This document shows, piece by piece, positions 6,290 through 15,553 of a DNA stretch of 23,278 bases. The DNA comes from an uncultured Bacilli bacterium (GTDB taxonomy: Bacteria > Bacillota_I > Bacilli_A > RF39 > UBA660): assembly GCA_934085675.1 (NCBI GenBank), contig CAKOHH010000015.1, positions 1 to 23,278 on the forward strand, in the 5' to 3' direction. The stretch's first letter is position 1, and each line of letters begins with the position of its first letter. A program made the position numbers and the translations under genes. A model generated the notes under the pieces. That model saw only the letters and a program-made list of their open reading frames with translations. It was not told the origin of the DNA and searched no databases.

Positions 6290-7063
6290 ATGAAAGTCTT
6301 TAAAGAATTATATCAATATCGAGAATTATTAAAAACCAATGTTCAAAAAGAAATCAGAGGTAAATATAAAGGCTCTTTTCTAGGCGTTTTGTGGTCTTTT
6401 TTAAATCCTTTACTTATGGTTTTAGTTTATGCTTTAGTTTTTCCTTATATTATGAGAACAAATGTGGATAACTATCTTGTTTATTTGATTACAGGTGTTA
6501 TTCCTTGGAACTTTTTTACAACTTGCATCACAACTGGTTGTAACTGTGTCTGGATAAATGGTGGCATTATTAAAAAAGTTTATTTTCCAAGAGAAATTCT
6601 TCCTATTAGTGTGGTAGCCGCTGGTTTAATTAACTTTTTAATATCTTGTATTATCATTTTATTATTTGTTTTATTTGGAGGTATTGGTTTTAGTATAGAA
6701 CTTCTATGGCTTCCTTTAATTGCCATCATTCAAAGTGCTTTAAGTTTAGGTTTACTTTTCATATTAAGCGCCATTAATGTATATGTAAGAGATATTGAAT
6801 ATTTAGTAGGGTTCTTACTTAATCTTCTTTTCTATGCTACCCCAATACTTTATACGGCCGACATGTTTCCAGAATCTATTCGTTGGGTGTTATATTTAAA
6901 CCCTATGACAACGATTATTGAGTCTTATCGAAATGTTTTCTATTATCAACAAAGCCCAGCCTTAATTCCTTTAATGATAGTCTTTACAGTATCTTTTATA
7001 ATCTTAATCATTGGCTATTTAATTTTTAAAAAATTAGAACGTGGTTTTGCTGAGGAGGTTTAA
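6290..7063 (+). CDS. polysaccharide ABC exporter, permease subunit (Wzm/TagG-like)
   Basis: This 257-aa ABC-2 permease has the family's amphipathic N-terminus (ELYQYRELLKTNVQKEIRGKYKGSFLGVLWSFLNP). Six hydrophobic segments follow between residues about 30 and 250. The motif YKGSFLGVLWSFLNPLLMV is diagnostic for O-antigen, rhamnan and teichoic-acid exporters, as is the segment with ILPISVVAAGLINFLIS. It forms the membrane channel and pairs with the ATPase encoded one base upstream. The gene ends at 7063, two bases before the next start, and that gene's AGGAGG lies inside the permease's last codons, indicating tight translational coupling. Confidence 0.9.
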   Translation: MKVFKELYQYRELLKTNVQKEIRGKYKGSFLGVLWSFLNPLLMVLVYALVFPYIMRTNVDNYLVYLITGVIPWNFFTTCITTGCNCVWINGGIIKKVYFPREILPISVVAAGLINFLISCIIILLFVLFGGIGFSIELLWLPLIAIIQSALSLGLLFILSAINVYVRDIEYLVGFLLNLLFYATPILYTADMFPESIRWVLYLNPMTTIIESYRNVFYYQQSPALIPLMIVFTVSFIILIIGYLIFKKLERGFAEEV

Positions 7064-7064
7064 T

Positions 7065-7901
7065 GTGAAAATCCCCGCGGTTGTTGTTTTTTATAATCCA
7101 AGTGAAGAAAATATAAAAAATATAAAAGTTTATGAAAAAAGCGTTGATAAAATATATGTTGTTGATAATTCAGATGACGAGGTAATACGTTTAAAAAATA
7201 CGAAAAAAATTGAATATATTAAATTATATACAAATAAAGGTATCGCATCTGCTTTAAATGAAGGCGCTAAAAAAGCTATGGAAGATGGCTATGATTGGTT
7301 ACTTACTTTAGATCAAGATAGTCAGATTACATCAGATGTGATTGAAAAATTAAAAAAATATTTGGTGGAACATGATACAAGTAAAATTGGTCTTGTTTCT
7401 CCTTATCAAGATATTAACGCTAAAGAAAAGTTAAAAGATGTGGAAGCAGAAGAAATGCTTGAAGTAATGACTTCTGGTAACATTATTAATTTAAAAGCAT
7501 GGCAAGAGATAGGTGGTTTTAAAGATTGGCTATTTATTGACTGTGTAGATACAGAATATTGTATGAACTTAAATGAACATGGTTTTAAAGTGTTGCGTTT
7601 AAATAAAGTTTGGATGACTCATCATTTAGGAAATTTAGTTGAACATAAATTTTTAGGAAAGATTTATCCTTGTTACAATCATAGCCCTATAAGACGTTAC
7701 TATATAATGCGTAATAATTTATATATTAATGAGATGTATAAGGATAAATATCCTCTTTATTGTAAACATCTTCTACGGATTCAAAAAGGCCAAGTAAAAC
7801 GAATCTTACTTTTTGAACCGGATAAATATCGAAAATTAAAAATGATGTATAAAGGTTATCGTGATTTCAAAAAAAAGATAAAAGGAAAATATGAAGAATA
7901 G
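7065..7901 (+). CDS. family 2 glycosyltransferase, rhamnosyltransferase-like
   Basis: A 278-aa cytoplasmic GT-A enzyme. The N-terminal AVVVFYNPSEENI, the nucleotide-binding VVDNSDDE, TNKGIASALNEG and the metal-binding box LTLDQDS (D83, D85) match rhamnosyltransferases of the RfbF/WbbL group. A later GGFKDWLFIDCVDTEYCMNL provides the acceptor-side acidic residues. The start chosen is GTG at 7065 with AGGAGG at 7053-7058; the in-frame GTG at 7041 would put that site inside the gene. It likely adds a deoxyhexose to the lipid-linked glycan exported by the neighbouring ABC pair. The sugar donor is a family-based guess, and no dTDP-rhamnose genes are in the window. Confidence 0.8.
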   Translation: MKIPAVVVFYNPSEENIKNIKVYEKSVDKIYVVDNSDDEVIRLKNTKKIEYIKLYTNKGIASALNEGAKKAMEDGYDWLLTLDQDSQITSDVIEKLKKYLVEHDTSKIGLVSPYQDINAKEKLKDVEAEEMLEVMTSGNIINLKAWQEIGGFKDWLFIDCVDTEYCMNLNEHGFKVLRLNKVWMTHHLGNLVEHKFLGKIYPCYNHSPIRRYYIMRNNLYINEMYKDKYPLYCKHLLRIQKGQVKRILLFEPDKYRKLKMMYKGYRDFKKKIKGKYEE

Positions 7902-7910
7902 GTGGTTTAA

Positions 7911-9941
7911 GTGGATAAAGTAAAAATAAGTAAATTAGATATTTCAGGAGTTAATAATCCTTTACTACAAATCATGGGGACTTTTCAAGGCCATGGCTAT
8001 TCTTTAGAGTTTTTAGTAGATGGTAAAAAAGTAAAACCTAAAGAAGAAATGATAAATGAGTTACTTTTCTTTGAATATAAAATTTTATTAAATAAAGATA
8101 GTCAAAAAGTAAAAATCTATCTTGTTCATAATGATGAAAAAGAACTTTTATGTCAGAAAAAAACTTCAACATTTAAAAGAAAAGTGCATAAATTAGTGGG
8201 TATTATTCATTTTCAAGGTTTAAAAATTAAAGCAAAATTAAATAGAAGTGGAAAAAATAATGACTATTATTACCCTAATGTCCAAAAAGATTATTTGAAA
8301 TGGGTTATGGAACAGCCTAATCCTGATTGTAGTGAAAAATTAAAATATAATCCTTTATTTAGCATTGTAACCCCTGTTTATAATGTTAGTAGTGTGTACT
8401 TAAGTGAATGTATTGATTCGGTTTTAAATCAAAAATATGAAAATTGGGAATTATTACTAGTGGATGATAAATCAACGAATCAAGATACTTTAGACTGTTT
8501 AAAAAAATATGAAAAATTAGATAAAAGAATCCGTGTCATTTATCGCCGTAAAAATGGTAATATAGCCTTAGCAACCAACACAGGTTTTAAAGAAGCCAAA
8601 GGTGAATATATTGGTTTACTTGATAATGATGACACTTTATCTTTGGATGCTTTATATCAAATGGCTAAAAGAATTAATCGTGATAAAAAAACAGATTTTC
8701 TTTACTCTGATGAAGATAAATTAGATAGTGAAGGGAAAAGATGTACCCCTTATTTTAAAAGTGATTTTGCGCCAGATACTTTACTATCCAACAATTATAT
8801 TTGTCATTTTACTGTTTTTAAAAAGTCTTTATTAAATAAAGTTGGGGGAGAGAAAACAGAGTTTAATGGGGCTCAAGATTATGATTTATTTTTAAGATTA
8901 ACTGAAAAAGCGGAAAAAATAGAACATATCTCGCGTATTTTATATCATTGGCGAATTATAAAAGGTTCTACTTCGGAAAGTATTGCCGAGAAAAGTTACG
9001 CCATTTTAGCTGGTCAAAAAGCCATTGAAGCTGCTTTGAAACGTCGGAAAATAGAAGGATATGTGACAAGTAATAATGATGGAACTTATGTTGTTCATTA
9101 TGAAACAAATAAACCCTCTATAACCATCATTATTCCAACAAAAGATTATGCGAGTACCTTAAAAACTTGTATCGATTCTATTTATGAAAAAAGTACTTAT
9201 CCAAATTATGATATTTTAGTCGTTAATAACAATAGTGAAGAAGAAGAAACGTTTGCCCTTTTTGCTGAATATAAAAAAGCCCATGAAAACTTTAATGTTA
9301 TAGATTTAAATTGTCCTTTTAATTTTGCCTATTTAATGAATGAAGCTGTCAAAAAAGCCAAAGGAGATTATCTTTTATTTTTAAATAATGATACGGAAGT
9401 TATTACCCCTGATTTTTTAGAGCAAATGGTAGGTTATGCAAGTCAACCTCATATCGGTATGGTTGGCGTTAAACTATTATTTTTTGATAACACCATTCAA
9501 CATGGTGGCGTTATTCTAGGCATTAGAGGTATGGCAGCTCACGCCTATGAGTTTCAAACCGAACAGGAAGCATTTAGTTTTGGTAAATTAAATATGCCCA
9601 CAGACTATGCTGCTGTCACCGCGGCTTGTTCCATGATTTCTAAAGAAAAATATAATTTAGTTAAAGGCATGGATGAACATTTAGCAAATAATTTTAATGA
9701 TGTCGAGTTAAATATTAGACTGTTGAAAAAAGGTTTCTATAATGTTTACCTTGGAAATGTCAAAATGTATCATTATGAATCAAAAACAAGAGGTATAGAT
9801 AAAACAAAAGCGCAAATAAAAAGAACGAACGAAGAAAGAGAATATGTTTTAGATAAATGGCATGATATCGTTTTTGATGATCCTTTCTATAATCCTTGCT
9901 TTAGTAAAAATGAACCTTATGTATTGGAGAAGAAACAATGA
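7911..9941 (+). CDS. dual-domain GT2 glycosyltransferase (O-antigen/rhamnan assembly type)
   Basis: The 676-aa protein has an N-terminal part without recognised fold (1-145) and two GT-A modules. The first (about 148-355) has SIVTPVYNVSSVYL, LLVDDKST, metal-binding LLDNDD (near 238-241) and later AQDYDLFLRL. The second (about 402-640) has ITIIIPTKDYASTL, ILVVNNNSEE, FLNNDTE (near 491-496) and NDVELNIRL. Such tandem enzymes usually polymerise or alternately extend a repeating polysaccharide, with one linkage per module. The start is GTG at 7911, nine bases after the preceding gene and following GGTGG. It overlaps the next gene by 4 bp (ATGA). Both domains keep their acidic motifs, so both look active. 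Substrates unknown. Confidence 0.85.
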   Translation: MDKVKISKLDISGVNNPLLQIMGTFQGHGYSLEFLVDGKKVKPKEEMINELLFFEYKILLNKDSQKVKIYLVHNDEKELLCQKKTSTFKRKVHKLVGIIHFQGLKIKAKLNRSGKNNDYYYPNVQKDYLKWVMEQPNPDCSEKLKYNPLFSIVTPVYNVSSVYLSECIDSVLNQKYENWELLLVDDKSTNQDTLDCLKKYEKLDKRIRVIYRRKNGNIALATNTGFKEAKGEYIGLLDNDDTLSLDALYQMAKRINRDKKTDFLYSDEDKLDSEGKRCTPYFKSDFAPDTLLSNNYICHFTVFKKSLLNKVGGEKTEFNGAQDYDLFLRLTEKAEKIEHISRILYHWRIIKGSTSESIAEKSYAILAGQKAIEAALKRRKIEGYVTSNNDGTYVVHYETNKPSITIIIPTKDYASTLKTCIDSIYEKSTYPNYDILVVNNNSEEEETFALFAEYKKAHENFNVIDLNCPFNFAYLMNEAVKKAKGDYLLFLNNDTEVITPDFLEQMVGYASQPHIGMVGVKLLFFDNTIQHGGVILGIRGMAAHAYEFQTEQEAFSFGKLNMPTDYAAVTAACSMISKEKYNLVKGMDEHLANNFNDVELNIRLLKKGFYNVYLGNVKMYHYESKTRGIDKTKAQIKRTNEEREYVLDKWHDIVFDDPFYNPCFSKNEPYVLEKKQ

Positions 9942-12031
9942 AAGTAAATATATATAAAGAATGTAAAGAAAAAATTAAAACCAAAGATAAAATTTCCGTG
10001 ATTGTCCCTAATTATAATTATGAACGTTTTTTAAAAGAAAGAATAGATTCTATTTTATTACAGACAGTTCCTATCTATGAACTTATCTTATTAGATGATG
10101 CTTCTTCGGATGAAAGTGTTTCCTATTTAAATAAAAAAATAGAAGAAATTAAAAAGAATTATCCACATATTAAAATTAAAACGGCTTTTAATAAAAAAAA
10201 CAGTGGAGGATGTGTCTTTGCGCAGTGGCAAAAAGGTTTATCATTAGCCACCGGTGATTATATTTGGATCGCCGAAGCAGACGATTCAGCCAATACTTTA
10301 TTTTTAGAGAAGGCTATGGAGTTTTTTCATAAAGATAAAGATGTTGTTTTATTTTATACCGAGTCTAAAAGAATTGATGGTAATGATAATATCACGGCTT
10401 TAAATTGTCAAGATTGGTGTGACATTTTTAAAACAGGTCGTTGGAATGAAGATTATATCAATGATGGCGTTTCCGAAATAAAAAATTATTTAAGTAACAA
10501 CAATACCATTTTAAATGTTTCTTCGGTTGTTTGGAAAAATGATTCTTCTTTAAATACTATTTTTGAAGAAGCCAAAGATTATAAAATTGCTGGGGATTGG
10601 TATATTTATATGCGTGTTTTAGAAAAAGGCAAAGTGGCTTTCTGTCATGAACCTTTAAACTATTTTAGAAAACATGGGGCTTCTGCTTCCACCCTTAGTA
10701 TTAGAGATAAGGAGTATAAAGAAGTCTTTAAAATCCAAGAAGCCATTCGGATGAATTATGATTTAGATGAAGATTTATTACAAAAACAAAGAATTAGGAG
10801 AAGATATATGGGTTATATTGAAGATGATAAAAATATAGGAACAAAAGGAAATATTGCTTGGTTTGTTCCCGCTTTATTAAAAGGTGGTGGAGGTCATCGG
10901 ACAATTTTTCAAAATATCACCGCCCTTATTAATGATGGGTATATGTGTGATGTTTATATTGGAGATTCAAATCATCATAGTCCTAATGAACTATTTCAAA
11001 TGATTAATGAATATTATGGTGAGTTCCATGGTAATGTTTTTGCTGATTGGCATAACCCTTTAAAAGAATATGATTGTGTCATTGCTACTTCATGGAACAG
11101 TGCGCCTATTGTCCAAAAAATTGATTGTCCTAAAAAAGCCTATTTTATTCAAGACTTTGAACCTTATTTTTACCCAATGGGATCTAATTATGTTGAAGCT
11201 GAAAACACTTATAAATATGGCTTTCATGGCATTACCATTGGTAAGTGGCTTAGCCATAAAATGCGGGAAGAATTTCATTTAACAACGGATTATTTTTCTT
11301 TTTGTGCCGATTTAAAAACTTATAAAAAATTAAATAATATAGAAAAAGAAAACGCTATCTGCTTTGTTTTCCAACCAGATAAACCTCGCCGTTGTGATAA
11401 TATTGCTTTAAAGGCCCTACAAATTGTTAAAACTATAAAACCAGATGTTAAAATTTATTTTTATGGCTCAAGTCCTTCTCTAATAGATAATCTCGAAGTA
11501 GAACAATTAGGTATTATTCCTATCGAAAAATGTAATGAACTTTATAATAAATGTTTAGTAGGATTATGTATGAGTGCTTCAAATCCATCACGTATTCCTT
11601 TTGAGATGATGGCCTCTGGTCTTCCTGTTGTAGAACTTTACCGCGAAAATAATTTATATGACTTTCCAAATGATGGCTGCCTTTTAGCGGACAGTACCCC
11701 TGAAGCAATTGCCAATGCTTTACTAACAATTTTAGATGATAAAAAATTACAACAAAAAATGAGTACAGCCGGGATAAAATATATGAAGAATTATCCTTTA
11801 GAAAAAGGTTTTGAAGAGTTTGTTACTCATTTTAATGAGTATATGAAAGATTCAAAAGCAAAGACAAGTAAAATAGAGTTATCTTATACCAAAGACAAGG
11901 TTATGGCAACAGATGAACTTATTAACTTATCTAAAACCTTACCAGATATAACTTTTGTAAGTCCTAATATGGCCCCAAGACCTTTATGGAAAAGAGCCTT
12001 AAGAAAAATTAAAAGAACTTTATTAAAATAG
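9938..12031 (+). CDS. bifunctional glycosyltransferase: N-terminal GT2 plus C-terminal GT4-like (WsaF-type) domain
   Basis: The 697-aa protein joins two folds. Residues about 18-250 are a GT2 domain (ISVIVPNYNYERFL, LLDDASSDES, metal-binding EADDS near 113-117, then AGDWYIYMRV and YFRKHGAS). Residues about 303-640 are a GT-B domain: GNIAWFVPALLKGGGGHRTIF, CVIATSWNSAP, KAYFIQDFEPYFYP, IYFYGSS, and the donor-binding PFEMMASGLPVVE. These resemble WsaF-type rhamnosyltransferases. The combination suggests two successive additions during assembly of the glycan exported by the upstream ABC system. It overlaps its predecessor by 4 bp and precedes the membrane-protein gene by 14 bp. Donor sugars are not determinable. 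Confidence 0.85.
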   Translation: MKVNIYKECKEKIKTKDKISVIVPNYNYERFLKERIDSILLQTVPIYELILLDDASSDESVSYLNKKIEEIKKNYPHIKIKTAFNKKNSGGCVFAQWQKGLSLATGDYIWIAEADDSANTLFLEKAMEFFHKDKDVVLFYTESKRIDGNDNITALNCQDWCDIFKTGRWNEDYINDGVSEIKNYLSNNNTILNVSSVVWKNDSSLNTIFEEAKDYKIAGDWYIYMRVLEKGKVAFCHEPLNYFRKHGASASTLSIRDKEYKEVFKIQEAIRMNYDLDEDLLQKQRIRRRYMGYIEDDKNIGTKGNIAWFVPALLKGGGGHRTIFQNITALINDGYMCDVYIGDSNHHSPNELFQMINEYYGEFHGNVFADWHNPLKEYDCVIATSWNSAPIVQKIDCPKKAYFIQDFEPYFYPMGSNYVEAENTYKYGFHGITIGKWLSHKMREEFHLTTDYFSFCADLKTYKKLNNIEKENAICFVFQPDKPRRCDNIALKALQIVKTIKPDVKIYFYGSSPSLIDNLEVEQLGIIPIEKCNELYNKCLVGLCMSASNPSRIPFEMMASGLPVVELYRENNLYDFPNDGCLLADSTPEAIANALLTILDDKKLQQKMSTAGIKYMKNYPLEKGFEEFVTHFNEYMKDSKAKTSKIELSYTKDKVMATDELINLSKTLPDITFVSPNMAPRPLWKRALRKIKRTLLK

Positions 12032-12045
12032 AAAAGAGTGAAACT

Positions 12046-13908
12046 ATGAAGACATTAAAACCACTTTTAGAAAAAAAATATAGTTGGTTCTATTTATTAC
12101 TTTTCGCTCTTTTTCTTGCTTTTGTTTTTACTTTCTTCATTCATAATATTGCTTATTTTAACAAAGATTTTAAAGGAGATTATCTTGTTTCTAATACCTC
12201 TAAAATAAGTGAAGAAGATGGTGTTACTTTTCTTTTTAAAGATTTAAATCGTTATGTAAGAGAAATATCTTTTAAAAGCAATTTAAAGACAAATGAAAAA
12301 AAAGCATTCAGTATTTGGACAACCAATGATAAAGGAGAAGAAACTTTATTAAAAACAGAAAGTTTATATTTATATTATGATGGTAAAGTTTATTTAAACA
12401 TTAATAAAGATGTTAAAGACATTAAATTTGTCTTCGAGGACTTAAAAGCAGAAGATATTGATATTACCGAAGTTGCTGTTCATAATAATTTTACTTTTAA
12501 TATCGTTTATTTTTGCTTTTATACTTTTGTTTTCTTTGCTCTTTTATATTTATGGGAATCTTTTTTACTAAAGAAATCATTAAATTTAAGTTATGTTTTC
12601 CTTTATGTTTCTTTATTCTGTGGAACTATGTTTGCCTTTTTAACTCCTTTTGGTTATTCTATGGATGAAAAAGAACACTTTATTCGTTCTTATAATGTTG
12701 CTTCTTTTAACATTAATTTAGATAAACAAGAACAAGTGATGTGGCCAAGTAAAGTAGATACTTTACTAAATGATCCTTATAATTCCTTTATACCAAATAC
12801 ATACCATTCTTATTTAAATTACTTTGAGAATCTTAAAGAAAAAGGAAATAGTGAAAAAATAAATAAATACTATCCTTCTACGGCTGAACCTTATTTATTC
12901 GGAGGTTATCTTATCAGTGGCTTAGGTATTTTGATAGCGCAAATGATGCATTTATCTTTCCCAATGCAAATAATTTTAGGAAGATTATTTAACATGATTT
13001 TCTTTAGTTTAATAGTCTTTTTAGCTATAAAATTGGCAGGAAAATATGAAAAGATATTTTTTGCCGTAGGTCTTATTCCTCTTATGTTATTTCAAGCAGG
13101 TTCTTATTCAGCTGATATGTTTACCAATGCCATGAGTATTTTATCTGTTTCTTTAACTTTATATTATGCAAGTAAAAAAGAAAAAATTAAATTATCGCAG
13201 TTACTTTTATTAACGGTATGTTATCTTTCCTCTTTCATTTCTAAGATTGCTTATTTTCCTTTTGTATTACTCATCTTTTGTCTTCCAAATGAAAAATTTA
13301 AATCTAAAAAAAGTGCTTTATTTTTTAAATTTTTAATTGTCTTTATCATTTTAATGTTTTTTGGTTATACATACGTTTATGCTTCTAAACATGGCATTGT
13401 GCAGTGGGCTTCTTCAAACGTCGATTCTACAGGTCAAATAAAATTCATTTTAAAACATCCTTTTTCTTATCTTAATGTTTTATATAAAACGTTAGATAGC
13501 AGTTTATATGATTTTTTATATTCGGCAACTTCTCAACTAGGATATGTAATAGGCTTAGGTGGAATTCATTTTTGGCTTTTACTCATTTTATGTTTTATAA
13601 GTGTCACAGCCTGTTCTTATAAAATTTCTCTTAAAAATCGTTTTATTTTATTTTTAGTTATTATAGGAATTTTAGGTGTTTCCATGAGTTCTTTATATAT
13701 AAGTTTTACACCAGTTTCTTATGGAGTGGTGCTAGGTTTTCAAGGGCGTTATTTATTACCTATTTTTGTACCGACACTTATCTTTGCTTCATCTAGTAAA
13801 ATTAAAAATTTAGGTACAGAAAAGAATATAAACTATTTACTTGTAATAGGTATGCTTTGTTTAAATACTTATGCAATGTGGGAAGTTTTATTTCATTACT
13901 TTTGTTAG
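12046..13908 (+). CDS. polytopic membrane protein, DUF2142 family (probable GT-C-like)
   Basis: The 620-aa protein has an N-terminal membrane segment (about 14-37), an extracytoplasmic domain of roughly 110 residues, then about ten or more hydrophobic helices to the end. The DUF2142 signature is TPFGYSMDEKEHFIRSYNVA (about 200-219), with acidic DE at 207-208, followed by EPYLFGGYLISG and ALIPLMLFQAGSYSADMFTNA-like segments. The aspartate/glutamate in the first external loop is the usual place for GT-C catalytic residues using a polyprenyl-phosphate sugar. A role in extracytoplasmic modification or ligation of the glycan is inferred. It is the last gene of the first operon, before a terminator. 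Confidence 0.75.
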   Translation: MKTLKPLLEKKYSWFYLLLFALFLAFVFTFFIHNIAYFNKDFKGDYLVSNTSKISEEDGVTFLFKDLNRYVREISFKSNLKTNEKKAFSIWTTNDKGEETLLKTESLYLYYDGKVYLNINKDVKDIKFVFEDLKAEDIDITEVAVHNNFTFNIVYFCFYTFVFFALLYLWESFLLKKSLNLSYVFLYVSLFCGTMFAFLTPFGYSMDEKEHFIRSYNVASFNINLDKQEQVMWPSKVDTLLNDPYNSFIPNTYHSYLNYFENLKEKGNSEKINKYYPSTAEPYLFGGYLISGLGILIAQMMHLSFPMQIILGRLFNMIFFSLIVFLAIKLAGKYEKIFFAVGLIPLMLFQAGSYSADMFTNAMSILSVSLTLYYASKKEKIKLSQLLLLTVCYLSSFISKIAYFPFVLLIFCLPNEKFKSKKSALFFKFLIVFIILMFFGYTYVYASKHGIVQWASSNVDSTGQIKFILKHPFSYLNVLYKTLDSSLYDFLYSATSQLGYVIGLGGIHFWLLLILCFISVTACSYKISLKNRFILFLVIIGILGVSMSSLYISFTPVSYGVVLGFQGRYLLPIFVPTLIFASSSKIKNLGTEKNINYLLVIGMLCLNTYAMWEVLFHYFC

Positions 13909-13940
13909 AGAATAAGGTTTTAAAAATCTTATTCTTTTTT
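13909..13940 (+). terminator. terminator of the polysaccharide export operon
   Basis: Stem AGAATAAG (13909-13916) / CTTATTCT (13928-13935), 11-nt loop, T-run 13935-13940. It starts immediately after the stop codon. Confidence 0.8.
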
Positions 13941-13941
13941 C

Positions 13942-14003
13942 AGCCAAAATGTAAAATAAAAATCAGCCAAATTGTAAAGTGAAATAGAGCCAAAATGTAA
14001 AAT
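13942..14003. repeat. three 16-bp direct repeats at an exact 23-bp period
   Basis: AGCCAAAATGTAAAAT at 13942-13957 and again, identical, at 13988-14003. A copy with two changes (AGCCAAATTGTAAAGT) lies at 13965-13980. The starts are 23 bp apart each time and the 7-bp spacers differ. Multiple short tandem sites at regular spacing are seen at the ends of IS21- and Tn7/Mu-like transposons, which makes an element remnant plausible, but no transposase or opposite end is visible. An alternative is a regulator-binding array upstream of the second operon's promoter. Confidence 0.7.
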
Positions 14004-14082
14004 AGACCAATGATATATGAAATTTAAGGTGGATAATTGTTAAAAAATAGTGATACGTCTTTTTTGCTACAACATATTTAAT

Positions 14083-14111
14083 TTGCAATTTGTCTTTATA
14101 GCCTATATAAT
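14083..14111 (+). promoter_or_regulatory. SigA promoter of the second glycosyltransferase operon
   Basis: -35 TTGCAA (14083-14088), 17-bp spacer, consensus -10 TATAAT (14106-14111). The predicted start near 14118 leaves a leader of about 19 nt containing the ribosome site AAGAGG. Confidence 0.75.
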
Positions 14112-14136
14112 AAAGAAGAAATAAAGAAGAGGTTTT

Positions 14137-14850
14137 ATGATGAAAATTTTATTGGTTATTCCAGCTTATAATGAAGAAGAAAATATCTTAAAAACATATG
14201 AGTCTATTATTGATTATAATAAAAAAAATAAAACAAATTATGATGTCATTGTTATAAATGATGGTAGTAAAGATAATACAGAAAAGGTTTTATGCGAAAA
14301 TAATATTCCCCATGTTAAATTAATTCAAAATTTAGGTATTGGAGGAGCCGTGCAAACAGGATATAAATATGCATATTTAAATGACTATGACATAGCTATT
14401 CAATATGATGGAGATGGACAACATGATGTTTCTTATGTGAAAACTATTGCAGATCCTATTATAAATGGCAAATGCAATATGGTTATTGGTTCTCGTTTTA
14501 AAACAGATGAGGATGATAACTTTAAATCTTCTTTTATGAGACGGGTAGGAATCAATATTCTTTCCTTTATTATTAAAAGTAAAACAGGTGTTAAAATTTA
14601 TGATACGACTTCTGGTTTTCGTGCCATCGATAGAGAAATTATGGCCCTTTTTAAAGATAAATATCCCACAGAGTATCCTGAACCAATATCAACCGTGGAT
14701 GTTCTAAAACGAGGTTACAAAGTTACAGAAATTCCAGTTAAAATGAAAGCACGTGAAAAAGGTAAATCTTCCATAACGCCTTTAAAAAGTGCTTATTATA
14801 TGGTAAATGTTGTTTTATCAATTCTTGTTATGAAGGTGGTGAAAAAATGA
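14137..14850 (+). CDS. DPM1-like family 2 glycosyltransferase (polyprenyl-phosphate sugar synthase)
   Basis: This 237-aa GT-A protein has the order of dolichol/undecaprenyl-phosphate mannosyltransferases: LLVIPAYNEEENI, VIVINDGSKDNT, NLGIGGAVQTGYKYA, the metal-binding QYDGDGQH (D91, D93), VIGSRF, and the acceptor-side TSGFRAIDREIM and KMKAREKGKSS. These enzymes transfer a sugar from a nucleotide donor to polyprenyl phosphate on the cytoplasmic face. No membrane helices follow the catalytic domain apart from a weak hydrophobic stretch near the end. It overlaps the DUF2304 gene by 4 bp, a pairing often seen, which suggests that the small protein anchors or assists it. First gene of the second operon; ATG at 14137 or 14140. 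Confidence 0.85.
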   Translation: MMKILLVIPAYNEEENILKTYESIIDYNKKNKTNYDVIVINDGSKDNTEKVLCENNIPHVKLIQNLGIGGAVQTGYKYAYLNDYDIAIQYDGDGQHDVSYVKTIADPIINGKCNMVIGSRFKTDEDDNFKSSFMRRVGINILSFIIKSKTGVKIYDTTSGFRAIDREIMALFKDKYPTEYPEPISTVDVLKRGYKVTEIPVKMKAREKGKSSITPLKSAYYMVNVVLSILVMKVVKK

Positions 14851-15179
14851 GTACGCAATTAAAAGTAGCGTTAATTGTTTTTGCAATTATTTGGTTTATT
14901 GTCATTATTTACAATATTAGAAAAGAAAAAATATCCGTACGTTATTCTTTATTTTGGTTATTTTCTACTTTAGTCATCTTACTTGTAGGCTTATTTCCCG
15001 ACATTATTTTATATTTCAATAATTTTCTTGGTTTTGAAGTCATGTCAAATTTTGTCATAGGTTTACTTATTAGTTTACTTTTACTCATCACCTTTATTTT
15101 GACAATTATTGTCACAAAACAAAAAAATCAAATAAAGATATTAATTCAAGAAATCTCTTTATTAGAAAGTAGGAAGTAG
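14847..15179 (+). CDS. small membrane protein, DUF2304 family
   Basis: The 110-aa protein has three hydrophobic segments (about 7-22, 32-53, 66-90) and a charged, probably coiled C-terminal tail (TKQKNQIKILIQEISLLESRK). The segment IRKEKISVRYSLFWL followed by hydrophobic helix and PD is typical of DUF2304, whose members sit next to DPM1-like glycosyltransferases. Here it overlaps such a gene by 4 bp (ATGA), so the two are translationally coupled. A scaffold or membrane partner role is inferred from context; no catalytic residues are visible. Confidence 0.8.
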   Translation: MSTQLKVALIVFAIIWFIVIIYNIRKEKISVRYSLFWLFSTLVILLVGLFPDIILYFNNFLGFEVMSNFVIGLLISLLLLITFILTIIVTKQKNQIKILIQEISLLESRK

Positions 15180-15180
15180 T

Positions 15181-15534
15181 ATGCTTAAATATTTAATCAT
15201 TATTATCTATATTATTTGCACAACACTTGGCATTACTTTTATGAAATTAGGTGGTGATAGTCTGCACTTAAGTTTACAAAATAAACTTAGTTTTCAAGTA
15301 GGTTACACGACGTTTTTAGGACTTTGCAGCTATGTTATTAGTTTCTTTTTATGGCAAAAGTTAGTAGTTAAATATGATGTATCTTTAATTGTCCCTGTTG
15401 TTAATGGTATTGTCCAAGTTATTGTTTTACTTGTTGGACACTTTGTTTTCAAAGAAAATTTAAGCATGATATCTTTAATAGGTTCCTTACTCGTTATATT
15501 AGGAATTATCTTAATTGGTTTTGGGAATAAATAA
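15181..15534 (+). CDS. EmrE/ArnE-like small four-helix membrane protein, possible lipid-sugar flippase
   Basis: The 117-aa protein has four hydrophobic helices (about 3-21, 38-58, 67-90, 95-115) and the DMT/SMR pattern: GITFMKLGGDS in helix 1, LWQKLVVKYDVSLIVPVVNGIVQVI across helices 2-3 and FKENLSMISLIGSLLVILGIILIG at the end. The efflux-type SMR glutamate in helix 1 (as in EmrE E14) is not present at the expected position, which favours an ArnE/ArnF-like role over drug export. Its place between polyprenyl-phosphate sugar synthesis and GT-C genes suggests flipping of lipid-linked sugars. It starts one base after the preceding stop. Substrate unknown. Confidence 0.7.
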   Translation: MLKYLIIIIYIICTTLGITFMKLGGDSLHLSLQNKLSFQVGYTTFLGLCSYVISFFLWQKLVVKYDVSLIVPVVNGIVQVIVLLVGHFVFKENLSMISLIGSLLVILGIILIGFGNK

Positions 15535-15553
15535 AAAAGAAAGTAGGGTTTGT

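Noticed and set aside
11090..11729. antisense reading frames within the GT2/GT4 gene
   Set aside because: They are shadows of a strong coding frame with conserved motifs, without ribosome sites.
13942..14003. CRISPR-like array
   Set aside because: Repeats are only 16 bp with 7-bp spacers and three units, far below CRISPR spacing, and no cas gene is present.
15181..15534. drug-efflux SMR protein
   Set aside because: The helix-1 glutamate of efflux SMR proteins is not at the expected place, and the genes around it are for lipid-linked sugars.
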